From Polyangiaceae bacterium (GTDB taxonomy: Bacteria; Myxococcota_A; Polyangia; Polyangiales; Polyangiaceae): a DNA stretch of 64,000 nucleotides. Where the stretch lies: positions 620,001 through 684,000 of the forward strand of contig JADJXL010000018.1 in NCBI GenBank assembly GCA_016715885.1, written 5' to 3'. The position numbers were made by a program, and so were the translations under genes. A model generated the notes under the pieces. It saw only the letters and a list, made by a program, of their open reading frames with translations, was not told where the DNA came from and did not search any database. Positions 1 to 7,877 of this stretch are shown here, one piece after another. The first letter of the stretch is position 1. Every line of letters begins with the position of its first letter.

Positions 1-78
1 GTCGCGGCGGCTCGTGCGGCCGGCGTGCTAGGACTGAATTTGCTCGTCGAGCCGGAAGTCGAGGAGGGAGCGAATTGA
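1..78 (+). CDS. C-terminal end of an ExbD/TolR-like protein (partial)
   Basis: The first 25 codons of the window are open and end in TGA at 76-78. The short peptide (AARAAGVLGLNLLVEP, then a Glu-rich tail) resembles the last helix and strand of ExbD/TolR proteins, where an A-R-x-A-G-V segment precedes the final beta strand. Its stop overlaps the TTG start of the TolA/TonB-like gene, and tolB follows, so the context supports a TolQRAB-type proton-driven envelope complex. Only the tail is visible, so the call rests largely on context. Confidence 0.5.
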   Translation, partial: VAAARAAGVLGLNLLVEPEVEEGAN

Positions 79-950
79 CTGCGGGCGCGCCAGGAATCGG
101 GGTGAACATGGCGGCGCATGCCGTGCGTGCGGCGCAATCGAAAAAGCACCGCAATTATCACCCCGGTGAAATCGCCATTGCGCTCGTCGTGGCCGCGGCC
201 GTGCAGGTCGGCGCGGTGCTTCTTTTGCGAGCATCGAACTTGCAAAGGCCCGCCGATGTTGCCGAAATCGATACAGGATCGAGCATTCCGGTCAAAGTCG
301 TTCCGGTGCTCGATTTGGATGCGCCGGCATTGAAGCTTGGCGGAAAGCGCGATCATACAAAGCTGCCCGACCGGTGGCTGAAGCCGCGAGCAAAGCCTCG
401 CGCGGAGCAAAAAGCGTTCGCCTCGACGAAAGCAGAAAAAACGGCCGAAGCGGCGCCGCCGAAAGAAATGGAGGTGGCGAAAGCGGATACTCCCGTGCCG
501 CCGCCGGAAGCGGAGGTCGTCAAGGAAGTCGAGACGCCCATCGAAGTGCCGAAAGAGGAGACTCCGCCGGCAAACGTGGATGAAAAAGGCCACGAAGATG
601 GAGCAAAAGACGGCAAGGAAACCGATCCGCTGAAAGCTCGAGCGGTCGACATTTATCGCGACAAGATTCGAAGCTGGTTCAGTCGGCGATTTCGCGTTTC
701 GGGATCCGGTTTGTCCCCGGAAGACATCGTAAAATATCGCGTATCGGCGACGGTCATCTTGTCCAGTGGGCGATCGGTTGCCAGCTATTCGATCGTCCCT
801 TGTGGTCAAGCGGCTTTCGATGATGCCGCTCGCAGGGCGCTCGAAAGTGCCAAAGGCGACGAGCTCCCGCCGCCGCCCGAAAATTACCCCGACATACTTC
901 AATCCCAAATCTCGCTCACGTTTACCTGCACACCGGAAAGATGCGATTGA
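75..950 (+). CDS. TolA/TonB-like energy-transducing protein
   Basis: Inner-membrane anchored protein that would link the ExbD/TolR motor to the outer membrane. One N-terminal transmembrane helix lies at about residues 33-52. It is followed by a Pro/Glu/Lys/Ala-rich periplasmic spacer (about 90-190) and a C-terminal TolA/TonB-type alpha/beta domain (about 200-288). That domain has the usual pattern: a helix with IRSWFSRRF, strands with VSATVILSSGR, then AFDDAARRALESA. The TTG start at 75 overlaps the upstream TGA and has a purine-rich GAGGAGGG just ahead. An ATG at 108 is the alternative. Its end overlaps tolB. I cannot tell TolA from a TonB paralogue by sequence alone; the neighbours favour TolA. 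Confidence 0.75.
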   Translation: MTAGAPGIGVNMAAHAVRAAQSKKHRNYHPGEIAIALVVAAAVQVGAVLLLRASNLQRPADVAEIDTGSSIPVKVVPVLDLDAPALKLGGKRDHTKLPDRWLKPRAKPRAEQKAFASTKAEKTAEAAPPKEMEVAKADTPVPPPEAEVVKEVETPIEVPKEETPPANVDEKGHEDGAKDGKETDPLKARAVDIYRDKIRSWFSRRFRVSGSGLSPEDIVKYRVSATVILSSGRSVASYSIVPCGQAAFDDAARRALESAKGDELPPPPENYPDILQSQISLTFTCTPERCD

Positions 951-2278
951 TGAACCGCGCGCTCGCTCTGACGTTATTTTCGGGTTTGACCACGCTTGGT
1001 GCTGCAATGCCTGCATGGGCGGACGGGACCGAAGCGACCGAGCCTCCGCGTCCCGAGGATCTGCTCGGAAATATCGTCGTCGTGGCGGGTGCGACGCGTC
1101 CATTGCCGCGTATTGCGGTGCTTCCTTCGTCGAGCTTCGATGAAGAGGACGTCATCTTGCGAAATGTGGCGCGCCGGGACTTGGATTTGTCTGGCGAATT
1201 CGATCTTTTATCGGATGCCGATGCGCCCGAGACATCTGGTTCAGGGGATGCGCTCGATGTTGCCGCTTGGCAAAAGAAAAAGGTCGAGGCGCTCGTGGAA
1301 GTGCGAGCGAAGCCGATGGATGGGCAGGACAGAGTGGAGCTTCGGGGGCGGGTATTTCTCGTGCATCACGGAGCGGCTGCCGTATTCGACAAACGGTTTG
1401 TCGTAACAAAAGCTTCGTTGCGTGAAGAAAGTCACCGCTTGTCGGATCTCATCATTGGCGCGCTCACGGGGAAAAATGGTGCGTTTGCCAGCCGAATGAC
1501 GTTCGTGTCGGGCGTGAGCAGCCTGCGTCGAGTATTCACGGTCGACGCCGATGGATTCGATGCGAAGCCCATGTCTGGTTCGGACGAGATATCGCTTTCG
1601 CCGGCATTTGGAAAAGGTGAGGAGCTTTATTTCGCTTCGAGCCGGAACAAGGGAGAATTCAAGATTCGTACTGCTGCGGGCACGACGGTGGATTTGCCGA
1701 TCAAAGGCTCCGTGTACGGTCTCGCGTTTTCCAAGGATCGGTCGCGCGTAGCGGTATCCGTCAGCACGGGCACGTCCATCAAATTGTTTGCGGGGCCCGA
1801 TTTCGCGAACCTCGAACCTGCGAGCGACGTGGGCATGGCACTTCGCCCGTCGTTTTCCCCTTCTGGAAAGATCGGTTTTTCCGGTGAAGGGCGTTGGGGT
1901 CAGCGAATTTACGTGGATGGCAAACCAATCTCTCCGGATGGGTTGTTCGCTTCATCGCCTACATTTTGCAATCATCCTGATGGCATACGGGTCGTTTATG
2001 CGGTAGGAGTTGGCAAAGACACGGACCTCGTTGCAACGGACGAACGTGGTGGAGGCATGGTGAGGCTCACGCAAGGGCAAGGACGAAATGGGTATCCTGC
2101 GTGTAGTCCCGATGGGCGGCTCGTGGCGTTTTTTTCGACGCGCACGTCGGGCGAGGGACCTGGGCTTTACGTGATGCGTCTCGATGGTGGTCGAGCCAAA
2201 CGAGTATCGACGCTTCTCGGGGATTCGCTTCGCTGGGACCCATTGCCGCCAGGGCAAGCGGTCGAAGTGAAGAATTGA
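950..2278 (+). CDS. tolB: Tol-Pal system beta-propeller protein TolB
   Basis: Periplasmic TolB-like protein. A signal peptide ending AMPAWA|DG is followed by an N-terminal domain (PRIAVLPSSSFDEED onward, with the LSGEFDLL motif typical of TolB domain 1). The C-terminal WD40-like propeller has repeated blades such as LSPAFGKGEELYFASS, PSFSPSGKIGFSG and PACSPDGRLVAFFS. TolB couples the TolA machinery to Pal and peptidoglycan during envelope constriction. I chose the ATG at 950 because it forms a TGATG coupling with the previous stop and has GGAAAG at 935-940; ATG 941 would add three residues. No pal gene follows directly; the next gene is DUF455. Confidence 0.8.
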   Translation: MNRALALTLFSGLTTLGAAMPAWADGTEATEPPRPEDLLGNIVVVAGATRPLPRIAVLPSSSFDEEDVILRNVARRDLDLSGEFDLLSDADAPETSGSGDALDVAAWQKKKVEALVEVRAKPMDGQDRVELRGRVFLVHHGAAAVFDKRFVVTKASLREESHRLSDLIIGALTGKNGAFASRMTFVSGVSSLRRVFTVDADGFDAKPMSGSDEISLSPAFGKGEELYFASSRNKGEFKIRTAAGTTVDLPIKGSVYGLAFSKDRSRVAVSVSTGTSIKLFAGPDFANLEPASDVGMALRPSFSPSGKIGFSGEGRWGQRIYVDGKPISPDGLFASSPTFCNHPDGIRVVYAVGVGKDTDLVATDERGGGMVRLTQGQGRNGYPACSPDGRLVAFFSTRTSGEGPGLYVMRLDGGRAKRVSTLLGDSLRWDPLPPGQAVEVKN

Positions 2279-2284
2279 TGGGTC

Positions 2285-3097
2285 ATGAGTTCATTGGTCC
2301 CGGCGGAGGGTACGGCTGAACGTTGGGCCTATGATTATGTGACGAGTGAGCTCGTCGCGGGCAAGTTTGCGCCTCCGCCCGTGCCTTTGGTATGGGAAGA
2401 AAATCCGCCCGTGCGTCGTATCGAGCGGCCTGGGCGTCCGGCATTGCTGAAAATCGTGTCGCGCGCGCCGAAGGCGCCGGGGCCGGATGCGATTCGCGAT
2501 CCGATGCGTCGCGCGGAGCTCGTGCACACGTTTTTGCATCACGAGCTGCAAGCGGCGGAGCTGATGTGCTGGGCGCTATTGGCGTTTCCCGATGCGCCGC
2601 GAGCCTTCAAAAAAGGGCTATTGCGCATTGCGGGCGATGAAATACGGCACATGAACATGTATCTTGGTCACCTGGAAAAGCTTGGGGCTTCATTCGGTGA
2701 TTTTCCGGTGCGGGATTGGTTTTGGGAGCGCGTGCCGCAATCGCCGACGCCGGCGCATTACGTGGCGGTAATGGGCATGGGGTTCGAGGGCGGGAACTTG
2801 GATCATGCGGTACGGTTTGAAAAACGGTTTGCGGCGATTGGAGACGAGGAAGGGGCGCGCATTCAAGCGGTGGTGTGTGCCGAGGAAGTGCCGCATGTGC
2901 GATTTGCGCTTCGATGGTTCAAGCGATTGACGGAAGATGTCGATTTCGACAAGTGGCGCGGGCACTTGCCGCAGCCCTTGTCGCCGATGGTGATGCGTGG
3001 GACGCCGCAGAACAAGGCGGCTCGATTGCGAGCGGGTTTTCCCGAGGACTTTTTGACGGAGCTCGAACGATGGTTGCCCGATCCGCGTGGCTCCTGA
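2285..3097 (+). CDS. DUF455 family ferritin-like protein
   Basis: 270-residue protein of the DUF455 (COG2833) family, a ferritin-like four-helix bundle expected to bind a di-iron centre. Candidate metal ligands fall in the expected helices: E78 and H86/E87, the E119-x2-H122 pair in AGDEIRHMN, E168 in GFEGGNLDH, and E201-x2-H204 in AEEVPHVRF. The family is often compared with tRNA-modifying MiaE, but no substrate is established. It starts 6 bp after tolB and overlaps the following ATP-grasp gene by 28 bp, so these genes are probably co-transcribed and translationally coupled. Confidence 0.75.
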   Translation: MSSLVPAEGTAERWAYDYVTSELVAGKFAPPPVPLVWEENPPVRRIERPGRPALLKIVSRAPKAPGPDAIRDPMRRAELVHTFLHHELQAAELMCWALLAFPDAPRAFKKGLLRIAGDEIRHMNMYLGHLEKLGASFGDFPVRDWFWERVPQSPTPAHYVAVMGMGFEGGNLDHAVRFEKRFAAIGDEEGARIQAVVCAEEVPHVRFALRWFKRLTEDVDFDKWRGHLPQPLSPMVMRGTPQNKAARLRAGFPEDFLTELERWLPDPRGS

Positions 3098-3963
3098 ACC
3101 TCGGTGCGGAAGTGGAGTTCGAGAGTCCGCGGCGCACGATTGGAGCGGACATGCGGGCACGACTTCCGAATCTCGTGGAAAAATTGGGTACGCTCGTGCC
3201 TGCGGGCGATTTGATTTTATTTGGCGAGGAAAACGAAAAAGGTTTGGCCGAGGGATGTTTGGGGCGCGCGTGGTTACCGACGCCGCGGGCGCTCATGGCG
3301 CTTGCGCGCGCGGGGGCCACTCGATTGCCGGCGCCCGAATTCGAGGTTTTGCGGCGCGTCAATGATCGGCGATTTTCGCTCGAATTGGGGGCGGTTCTAC
3401 CGGGGCAGCGTTGTGTGACGACACTCGAGGAAGTCGTCGAGGCATTGTCTTTGCCGTCGCCGCGGGGCAATTGGCTATTGAGAAGGCCACATGGATTTGC
3501 GGGACGAGGGCGACGTCGGGCGCGTCCGGATGAAGTATTGGGTGACGCGAAATCGTGGATCGAAGCGTCACTACGCTATTCTGGGGCGCTGGTCGTGGAG
3601 CCATGGGTCGAACGAGTGGCCGATTTTGGGCTTCATGGGCATGTATCGGCGGCGGGGGTGGTGGTTCTCGGGGAGCCGACGTGGCAGCAGATGACCGAAG
3701 ATGGCGCGTGGATCGAGACGCGGCGCGTGCGTAGCGGTGAGCTGGGGCGGGACGAGGCGTATTCGCTTGTGATGGCGGCGAAGGCGGTGGCGGATGCATT
3801 GGTCAAGGCAGGGTACTTTGGTCCGTTTGGTATCGATGCATTTCGCTGGCGGGACGAGCACGGGAAGTTGCAATGGAATCCTCGGTGTGAAATCAATGCG
3901 CGATATTCGATGGGGTGGGCGATTGGAATGGGCAAAACGCGGCCCGACCTGGAAGAAGGTTAG
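3070..3963 (+). CDS. ATP-grasp domain protein
   Basis: 297-residue protein with an ATP-grasp-like fold. NWLLRRPHGFAGRGRRRA resembles the ATP-binding strand and glycine loop, VVEPWVER the adenine-contact segment, and QWNPRCEINARYS the C-terminal metal-binding N-x-N region. Such enzymes form acyl-phosphate intermediates and ligate carboxylates to amines or thiols; the substrate here is unknown. The ATG at 3070 has GGAGCT upstream and lies inside the end of the DUF455 gene. A longer in-frame ORF begins at 2875, but that start lies deep inside the DUF455 gene. The tight overlap suggests that the two proteins act in one process. Confidence 0.6.
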   Translation: MVARSAWLLNLGAEVEFESPRRTIGADMRARLPNLVEKLGTLVPAGDLILFGEENEKGLAEGCLGRAWLPTPRALMALARAGATRLPAPEFEVLRRVNDRRFSLELGAVLPGQRCVTTLEEVVEALSLPSPRGNWLLRRPHGFAGRGRRRARPDEVLGDAKSWIEASLRYSGALVVEPWVERVADFGLHGHVSAAGVVVLGEPTWQQMTEDGAWIETRRVRSGELGRDEAYSLVMAAKAVADALVKAGYFGPFGIDAFRWRDEHGKLQWNPRCEINARYSMGWAIGMGKTRPDLEEG

Positions 3964-4006
3964 TGCAACTGTTGGGCTCCGCGTCGAACTCCCGTCGCGG
4001 GACCAC

Positions 4007-4200
4007 GCGGCGGGTTGAAACCCGCCGCTACACATTGAAAAGTCCTCGCGCTACCGCGCTCGGACTAGCGTCATCGTGAGAATTGGTGTCTGCTGCGAAA
4101 TCGTCGGGGATTCTCGATGATGATCCCAACCCGCACAACGCCAGTCCCGAACGGAAGTGAGGGACTTTTTATCGTGTAGCGCGGGGTTTTAACCCCGCGC
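4007..4200. repeat. REP/MITE-like element with inverted hairpin ends
   Basis: Two 39-bp segments, 4007-4045 and 4162-4200, are imperfect inverted copies. Each contains a 10-bp perfect palindromic stem with a 2-nt centre (4007-4028 GCGGCGGGTT..., 4179-4200 GCGCGGGGTT...), then TACAC or GTGTA, then AAAAGTCC or GGACTTTT at the inner edge. The stems differ by paired changes (GGC/GCC against CGG/CCG) that keep base pairing. The element fills the gap between two convergent genes. It contains no ORF and could also act as a bidirectional terminator. Confidence 0.7.
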
Positions 4201-4215
4201 GGGCGTGCGGTGCGT

Positions 4216-5061
4216 TTACGTCCCGATTTTCTTGGGCTCGAACACCGCGTATGCATCGGCGCCGGCATCGAAGTGCACGACGTCGTAACCGGATTCGGCG
4301 GCGAGCATATCGATTTCTTCCCGCCCGAGCGCCGAAAAAAAGCCGATGTACGGGGAAAAGTGGTCGCCTTTTTCGGATGTGCCGGGTGCGCCAAGTGTCG
4401 TGAAAATCCGCTTGAATGCATTGCGCGCTCGGCCTCGGGTGAAATCGGCAGTATCTGGGCGAAAGAGAAAGCTTGCAAAAATGGGAGCTCGAGGGGCGAG
4501 TGTTCGCAAGGCGGAGAAAAGGGATACGCGTTCGGCATGCGGTAAAACGTGAGAAAGGCTGCCCCAGCCGAACATGATGGCATCGAAAGCGGGTTCGTCA
4601 CGTACGAATGCAAGAGGTCCGGTGCCGCTGCGGGCGGCTTGGATGACATCCGCATACGATGCATCGACGAATTTCGATTGGGGTGCGATGGATCGTGCGG
4701 CATCGGCGAACGATGAACAGGGATCGAAAGCGACGACGTCGAACCCGCGCTGGACGAGCGTGACGAGCTCGCGGCCCGTGCCGGCAGCGCCGAGAAGAAT
4801 GCGGGCTCCTGGCGCGAGGGGCCTGGCGCGAAGAGCATACTCCTCGGCAGGAAAAAGCCCCCGTTCCACATGCCCGCGTCCCGGCATGTAGGACGGTTCG
4901 CGGCTGTAAAGGGATGTGGTGATTGCAGTTCGTTCGCCGGGTGGAATCCACGCCAAGAACAATTCGTCACGCAAGCTATCCTGAAGGTTGACGGCACGTT
5001 GCACGACGCCATCGAGCCACAGGAAACTGCGAACCCAAGCGCGCAAGGATGGTTTTGACAT
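4216..5061 (-). CDS. Class I SAM-dependent methyltransferase
   Basis: 281-residue protein with a Rossmann-type methyltransferase core. Motif I is RILLGAAGTGRELVTL, the acidic residue after strand 2 is in VVAFDPC, and FDAIMFGWGSLSHV fits motif IV, with the usual helical lid around them. The start is the ATG complement at 5059-5061 (MSKPSLRAW); longer in-frame versions run into low-complexity sequence over the shared promoter. It is divergent from the lasso-peptide cyclase, with about 200 bp between them. It could be a tailoring enzyme of that cluster or unrelated; nothing in the sequence identifies its substrate. Confidence 0.7.
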   Translation of the reverse strand: MSKPSLRAWVRSFLWLDGVVQRAVNLQDSLRDELFLAWIPPGERTAITTSLYSREPSYMPGRGHVERGLFPAEEYALRARPLAPGARILLGAAGTGRELVTLVQRGFDVVAFDPCSSFADAARSIAPQSKFVDASYADVIQAARSGTGPLAFVRDEPAFDAIMFGWGSLSHVLPHAERVSLFSALRTLAPRAPIFASFLFRPDTADFTRGRARNAFKRIFTTLGAPGTSEKGDHFSPYIGFFSALGREEIDMLAAESGYDVVHFDAGADAYAVFEPKKIGT

Positions 5062-5257
5062 CGCAGGCGACAGTATATTGCGCAGGTTTCGCAGGGTAAA
5101 GTTCCTTTCATTTTTTGTGCTGAACTGCGAGCTTCTCAAGCCTGCCGAGTTGTGGTAACTGTCCGCGCATGTCGAATGCGATGCAAACGAACAGCTTCCG
5201 GGCCGGGGTTTGTCCCGGGTGTTTGCGTTGCCTTGCAGCGTCCGTGCGGGTGGGCGA
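5062..5257. promoter_or_regulatory. Divergent intergenic region of the lasso cluster
   Basis: This 196-bp gap separates the methyltransferase (minus) from the cyclase operon (plus) and must hold both promoters. It contains an AT-richer patch around 5095-5117 (CCTTTCATTTTTTGTGC) in otherwise GC-rich DNA. I see no convincing -35/-10 or sigma-54 pair, so no specific promoter is called. Confidence 0.35.
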
Positions 5258-7378
5258 ATGAGTGCGGACATGTGGCAGTGCTCGCTCGGCCCGGCATCGC
5301 ACGTGGTCGGTCGCCGGCTCGACGAAACGTTTTTCATCGTGAATCTCGAAACCAATGCCGTATTCGAGCTGAATGGGACGGGGACCGAAATATGGCTTTG
5401 GATCGAGGAAAAGCATTCATTGGATGGATGCCTCGATCACCTGCGCGCGAAGTTCGACGTGGATGCGTCTGTGCTGAAGGAGCAAGTCGAATCGCTCGTG
5501 GCGCAACTTCTTCGCGAGGGACTGCTCGCATCGGAAAGACGCGTGCCATCGGTCGAGGTGGTCGGGCCAGCGCGTAATGTATCGAATTTACCTCCGGGTA
5601 CGTGGGTATTGCGATGGGAGCCCGATGCAGGCAAACCTCGAATCGACGTGGGCGATGGGGAAGCGCCGGATGCGCTGGAAGTGTTTGAAACGCCTGCGGG
5701 CGATATCGTCCTCTTTGACGGATATCTCTTCGATATGCCCTCGGGCGGACGCTTGGCCGCGGCGCGGCACGTTGCCGACGCATATGCGGAACGAGCCGAA
5801 AACTTTTTGCATGCATTGCGAGGTGGGTTTTTTACGGCCGTATGGGACCGGAAAAACAACCGTCTGGTTGCCGGGCGCGACGGCATGGGTTTGCACCCGT
5901 GTTATTATTTTTGGAATGAACGGCTGCTTTTGATGTCGTCGTCCGTGGATGCCCTGCTCGCGCAACCCGAGGTGTCGAAGCAGCCACACGTGACACGAAT
6001 TGCAGAATATCTTCTGGTTACATCCTTTTCGCACCATTTGCATGAAACGTTTTATAGGGATATACGCCGCGTGCCGCCTGCGCACATGCTCGAAGTGCGC
6101 GGGACGACGATGCGGGTCGTTCGTTACTGGAATCCATTGCCGCTTGGATTTTCGTGGGCCACCGAAGACGAGCTTGCGCAATTCGAGAGCACGTTGCGTC
6201 GCGCGGTCGAGCGATGCATATCAGTCGGAGCGCAAGCGCTCGCGATGAGCGGTGGTTTCGATTCGGTAGGTATTGCTGCCGTTGCCGCAGATTTACGCGG
6301 GCCCGATGTTCCGCCGTTATCAGCGCTGTCGGTGCGTTTTCCGGATACCGAGTGCAACGAAGAGGTGACCCAAGCCCGCGTCGCTCGAGTGCTCGGGATG
6401 CCGCAGCATTTTCGCACGGTGAATCCCGCGGCGCTCGACGAGGATTTCGTGGCATCGGCGCTCGCGCAATCCGCGGGAAATTCCGGTCCCGTTCTGGGAT
6501 TGTGGCAGGGCCTTTATTCCACGCTGTTCGTCACGGCGCGAGACTTGGGACTGCGCCGCATCCTTTTCGGCACGGGCGGCGACGAAATGCTCGTGGTCGA
6601 CACGCGATACGCTCATGACTTGTTTTTGCACGGAGATGTGCACGGGCTCGTCGAGTTCACTCGGGCCTGGCAGCGAACGTCGCCGTTTTCAGCTTTTCAC
6701 GTCGCGCAATTCATTCTCTGGCAGGCGGCCTTGAAACCCATTCTCATAAGTGGAGCGCGACGGGTGGGAGGTGCATATGGTGCCAAAATTTACCACCTGG
6801 TGCGAAATCGATTACACCCTCTCTCGGTGCCGCTTCGAGAAGGAGTGGTGAAAGACATACAGGATCGCGCTCGAAAGTCGGTTTCTGTGGAACTTGGGCC
6901 GGGAGAAGGCCGATATGTGGAGGCGATGCGTGATTTGCCGCAAACGCCGTCTCTCAGCCTCGAGCTGGAGCAGGGGCGCGAGTGGGCGGGGCGATTTGGA
7001 GTACGTATCCTCTATCCTTTTTTCGATCGAGATTTCGTCGAGCTTGCATTACGCGTCCATCCGCGGCACCTTTATCAAGGTGGGCGCATGAAAGGCCCTT
7101 TGCGAGAACTGGTTACGAGGAAGCTGCCGTCGGTGATGATGCCCGTGCGCAAAGTCGACTTTACCGTTCTCGGACGCGATGTTTTGCGTCGATTCGGAAG
7201 AAACACGTGGAGTCGTCTGCGAGGGGCGACGAAGCTTTCGGAACTTGGTATCGTGGACCCGCGCGCGGCCGACGAGCTCATGGAGCAATTTTTTTCTGGT
7301 AGATCTGAACGTTGGGTGCCCGTGTGGCAACTGCTAAGCACGGAGGCATGGCTCGCCGCACGCTTTGCTCGATCGTGA
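5258..7378 (+). CDS. Lasso-peptide cyclase fused to an N-terminal PqqD-like RRE
   Basis: 706-residue fusion. Residues about 10-95 form a PqqD-like RiPP recognition element (NLETNAVFELNGTGTEIW, then a helical pair ending LLREGLLA) that would bind the precursor leader. The rest is asparagine-synthetase-like. A degenerate glutamine-amidotransferase-type half (about 110-290, with no N-terminal Cys) precedes an ATP-pyrophosphatase half. That half carries the SGGFDS loop at 331-336 and GTGGDE at 438-443. In lasso systems the C protein adenylates an Asp/Glu side chain and closes it on the core N-terminus. ATG 5258 follows GGGTGGG; TTG 5210 is less likely. The RRE is normally a separate B1 protein or fused to B2, so fusion to the cyclase is unusual. 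Confidence 0.85.
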   Translation: MSADMWQCSLGPASHVVGRRLDETFFIVNLETNAVFELNGTGTEIWLWIEEKHSLDGCLDHLRAKFDVDASVLKEQVESLVAQLLREGLLASERRVPSVEVVGPARNVSNLPPGTWVLRWEPDAGKPRIDVGDGEAPDALEVFETPAGDIVLFDGYLFDMPSGGRLAAARHVADAYAERAENFLHALRGGFFTAVWDRKNNRLVAGRDGMGLHPCYYFWNERLLLMSSSVDALLAQPEVSKQPHVTRIAEYLLVTSFSHHLHETFYRDIRRVPPAHMLEVRGTTMRVVRYWNPLPLGFSWATEDELAQFESTLRRAVERCISVGAQALAMSGGFDSVGIAAVAADLRGPDVPPLSALSVRFPDTECNEEVTQARVARVLGMPQHFRTVNPAALDEDFVASALAQSAGNSGPVLGLWQGLYSTLFVTARDLGLRRILFGTGGDEMLVVDTRYAHDLFLHGDVHGLVEFTRAWQRTSPFSAFHVAQFILWQAALKPILISGARRVGGAYGAKIYHLVRNRLHPLSVPLREGVVKDIQDRARKSVSVELGPGEGRYVEAMRDLPQTPSLSLELEQGREWAGRFGVRILYPFFDRDFVELALRVHPRHLYQGGRMKGPLRELVTRKLPSVMMPVRKVDFTVLGRDVLRRFGRNTWSRLRGATKLSELGIVDPRAADELMEQFFSGRSERWVPVWQLLSTEAWLAARFARS

Positions 7379-7399
7379 TGCAGCCTGAAAGTACGGTAC

Positions 7400-7591
7400 A
7401 TGAAAATCGAGGACACGATTCAGCAAGAACAATCTTCGATGGACGCTCCGCCTGGTCTCACGAAGACCGCTTGGGAACGCCCATTGCTCGTCCGAATGGG
7501 GCGCCTCGAAGACTTCGTGCAGGGTCTGGGCAAGGGGGGCTCCAAGTTCGACATGGACCCCGGCATGACGCGAAAAGGTAGCCTTGGATGA
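7400..7591 (+). CDS. Lasso-peptide precursor
   Basis: 63-residue peptide starting 21 bp after the cyclase. The leader carries W-x2-P-x-L-x3-G-x-L (WERPLLVRMGRL), matching the lasso leader rule Y-x2-P-x-L-x3-G-x-F with W for Y and L for F. By the same spacing the core would begin at the Gly of the VQ|GLGKGG segment, with Val at -2 instead of the usual Thr. That gives a 22-residue core whose first acidic residue is Asp10. Cleavage two residues later would give a Gly1-Asp8 ring of the usual size. The tail ends RKGSLG, with a Ser near the C-terminus that the neighbouring kinase could modify. Confidence 0.75.
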   Translation: MKIEDTIQQEQSSMDAPPGLTKTAWERPLLVRMGRLEDFVQGLGKGGSKFDMDPGMTRKGSLG

Positions 7592-7877
7592 TGTTCAGCA
7601 GCTCGCATGACCGTGCAGGTCCTGTCAGGCTGCTCAGCTAGCTTTCGTTCGAGACGCACGTGAACCTGGACCAGGTATCGAGCGTTGGTCTTGGCGTGCT
7701 TACGGCCCGTAGCAGAAGTGGGGCGCGACGCTCATGGCGTTTGCCCCATCCGATGTCCGCAAAGGACACACGAAATCCCCGATATTGCAAGACTATTTTT
7801 GCGGAGCCCGCAGGCACCGGCGCGGTGCCAAAGGTCGGCCCAAAGATTGATGTCGGCCACCCAAGCTCGCTGCTAGG
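7592..7877. other. Intergenic gap between precursor and lasso kinase
   Basis: 286 bp without a convincing gene. Just after the precursor, CAGCAG near 7597 and CTGCTC near 7630 could pair into a weak stem. Such a stem could give differential expression of the precursor over downstream enzymes, but there is no T-run. Short ORFs here show no leader motif, so I see no second precursor. Confidence 0.4.
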
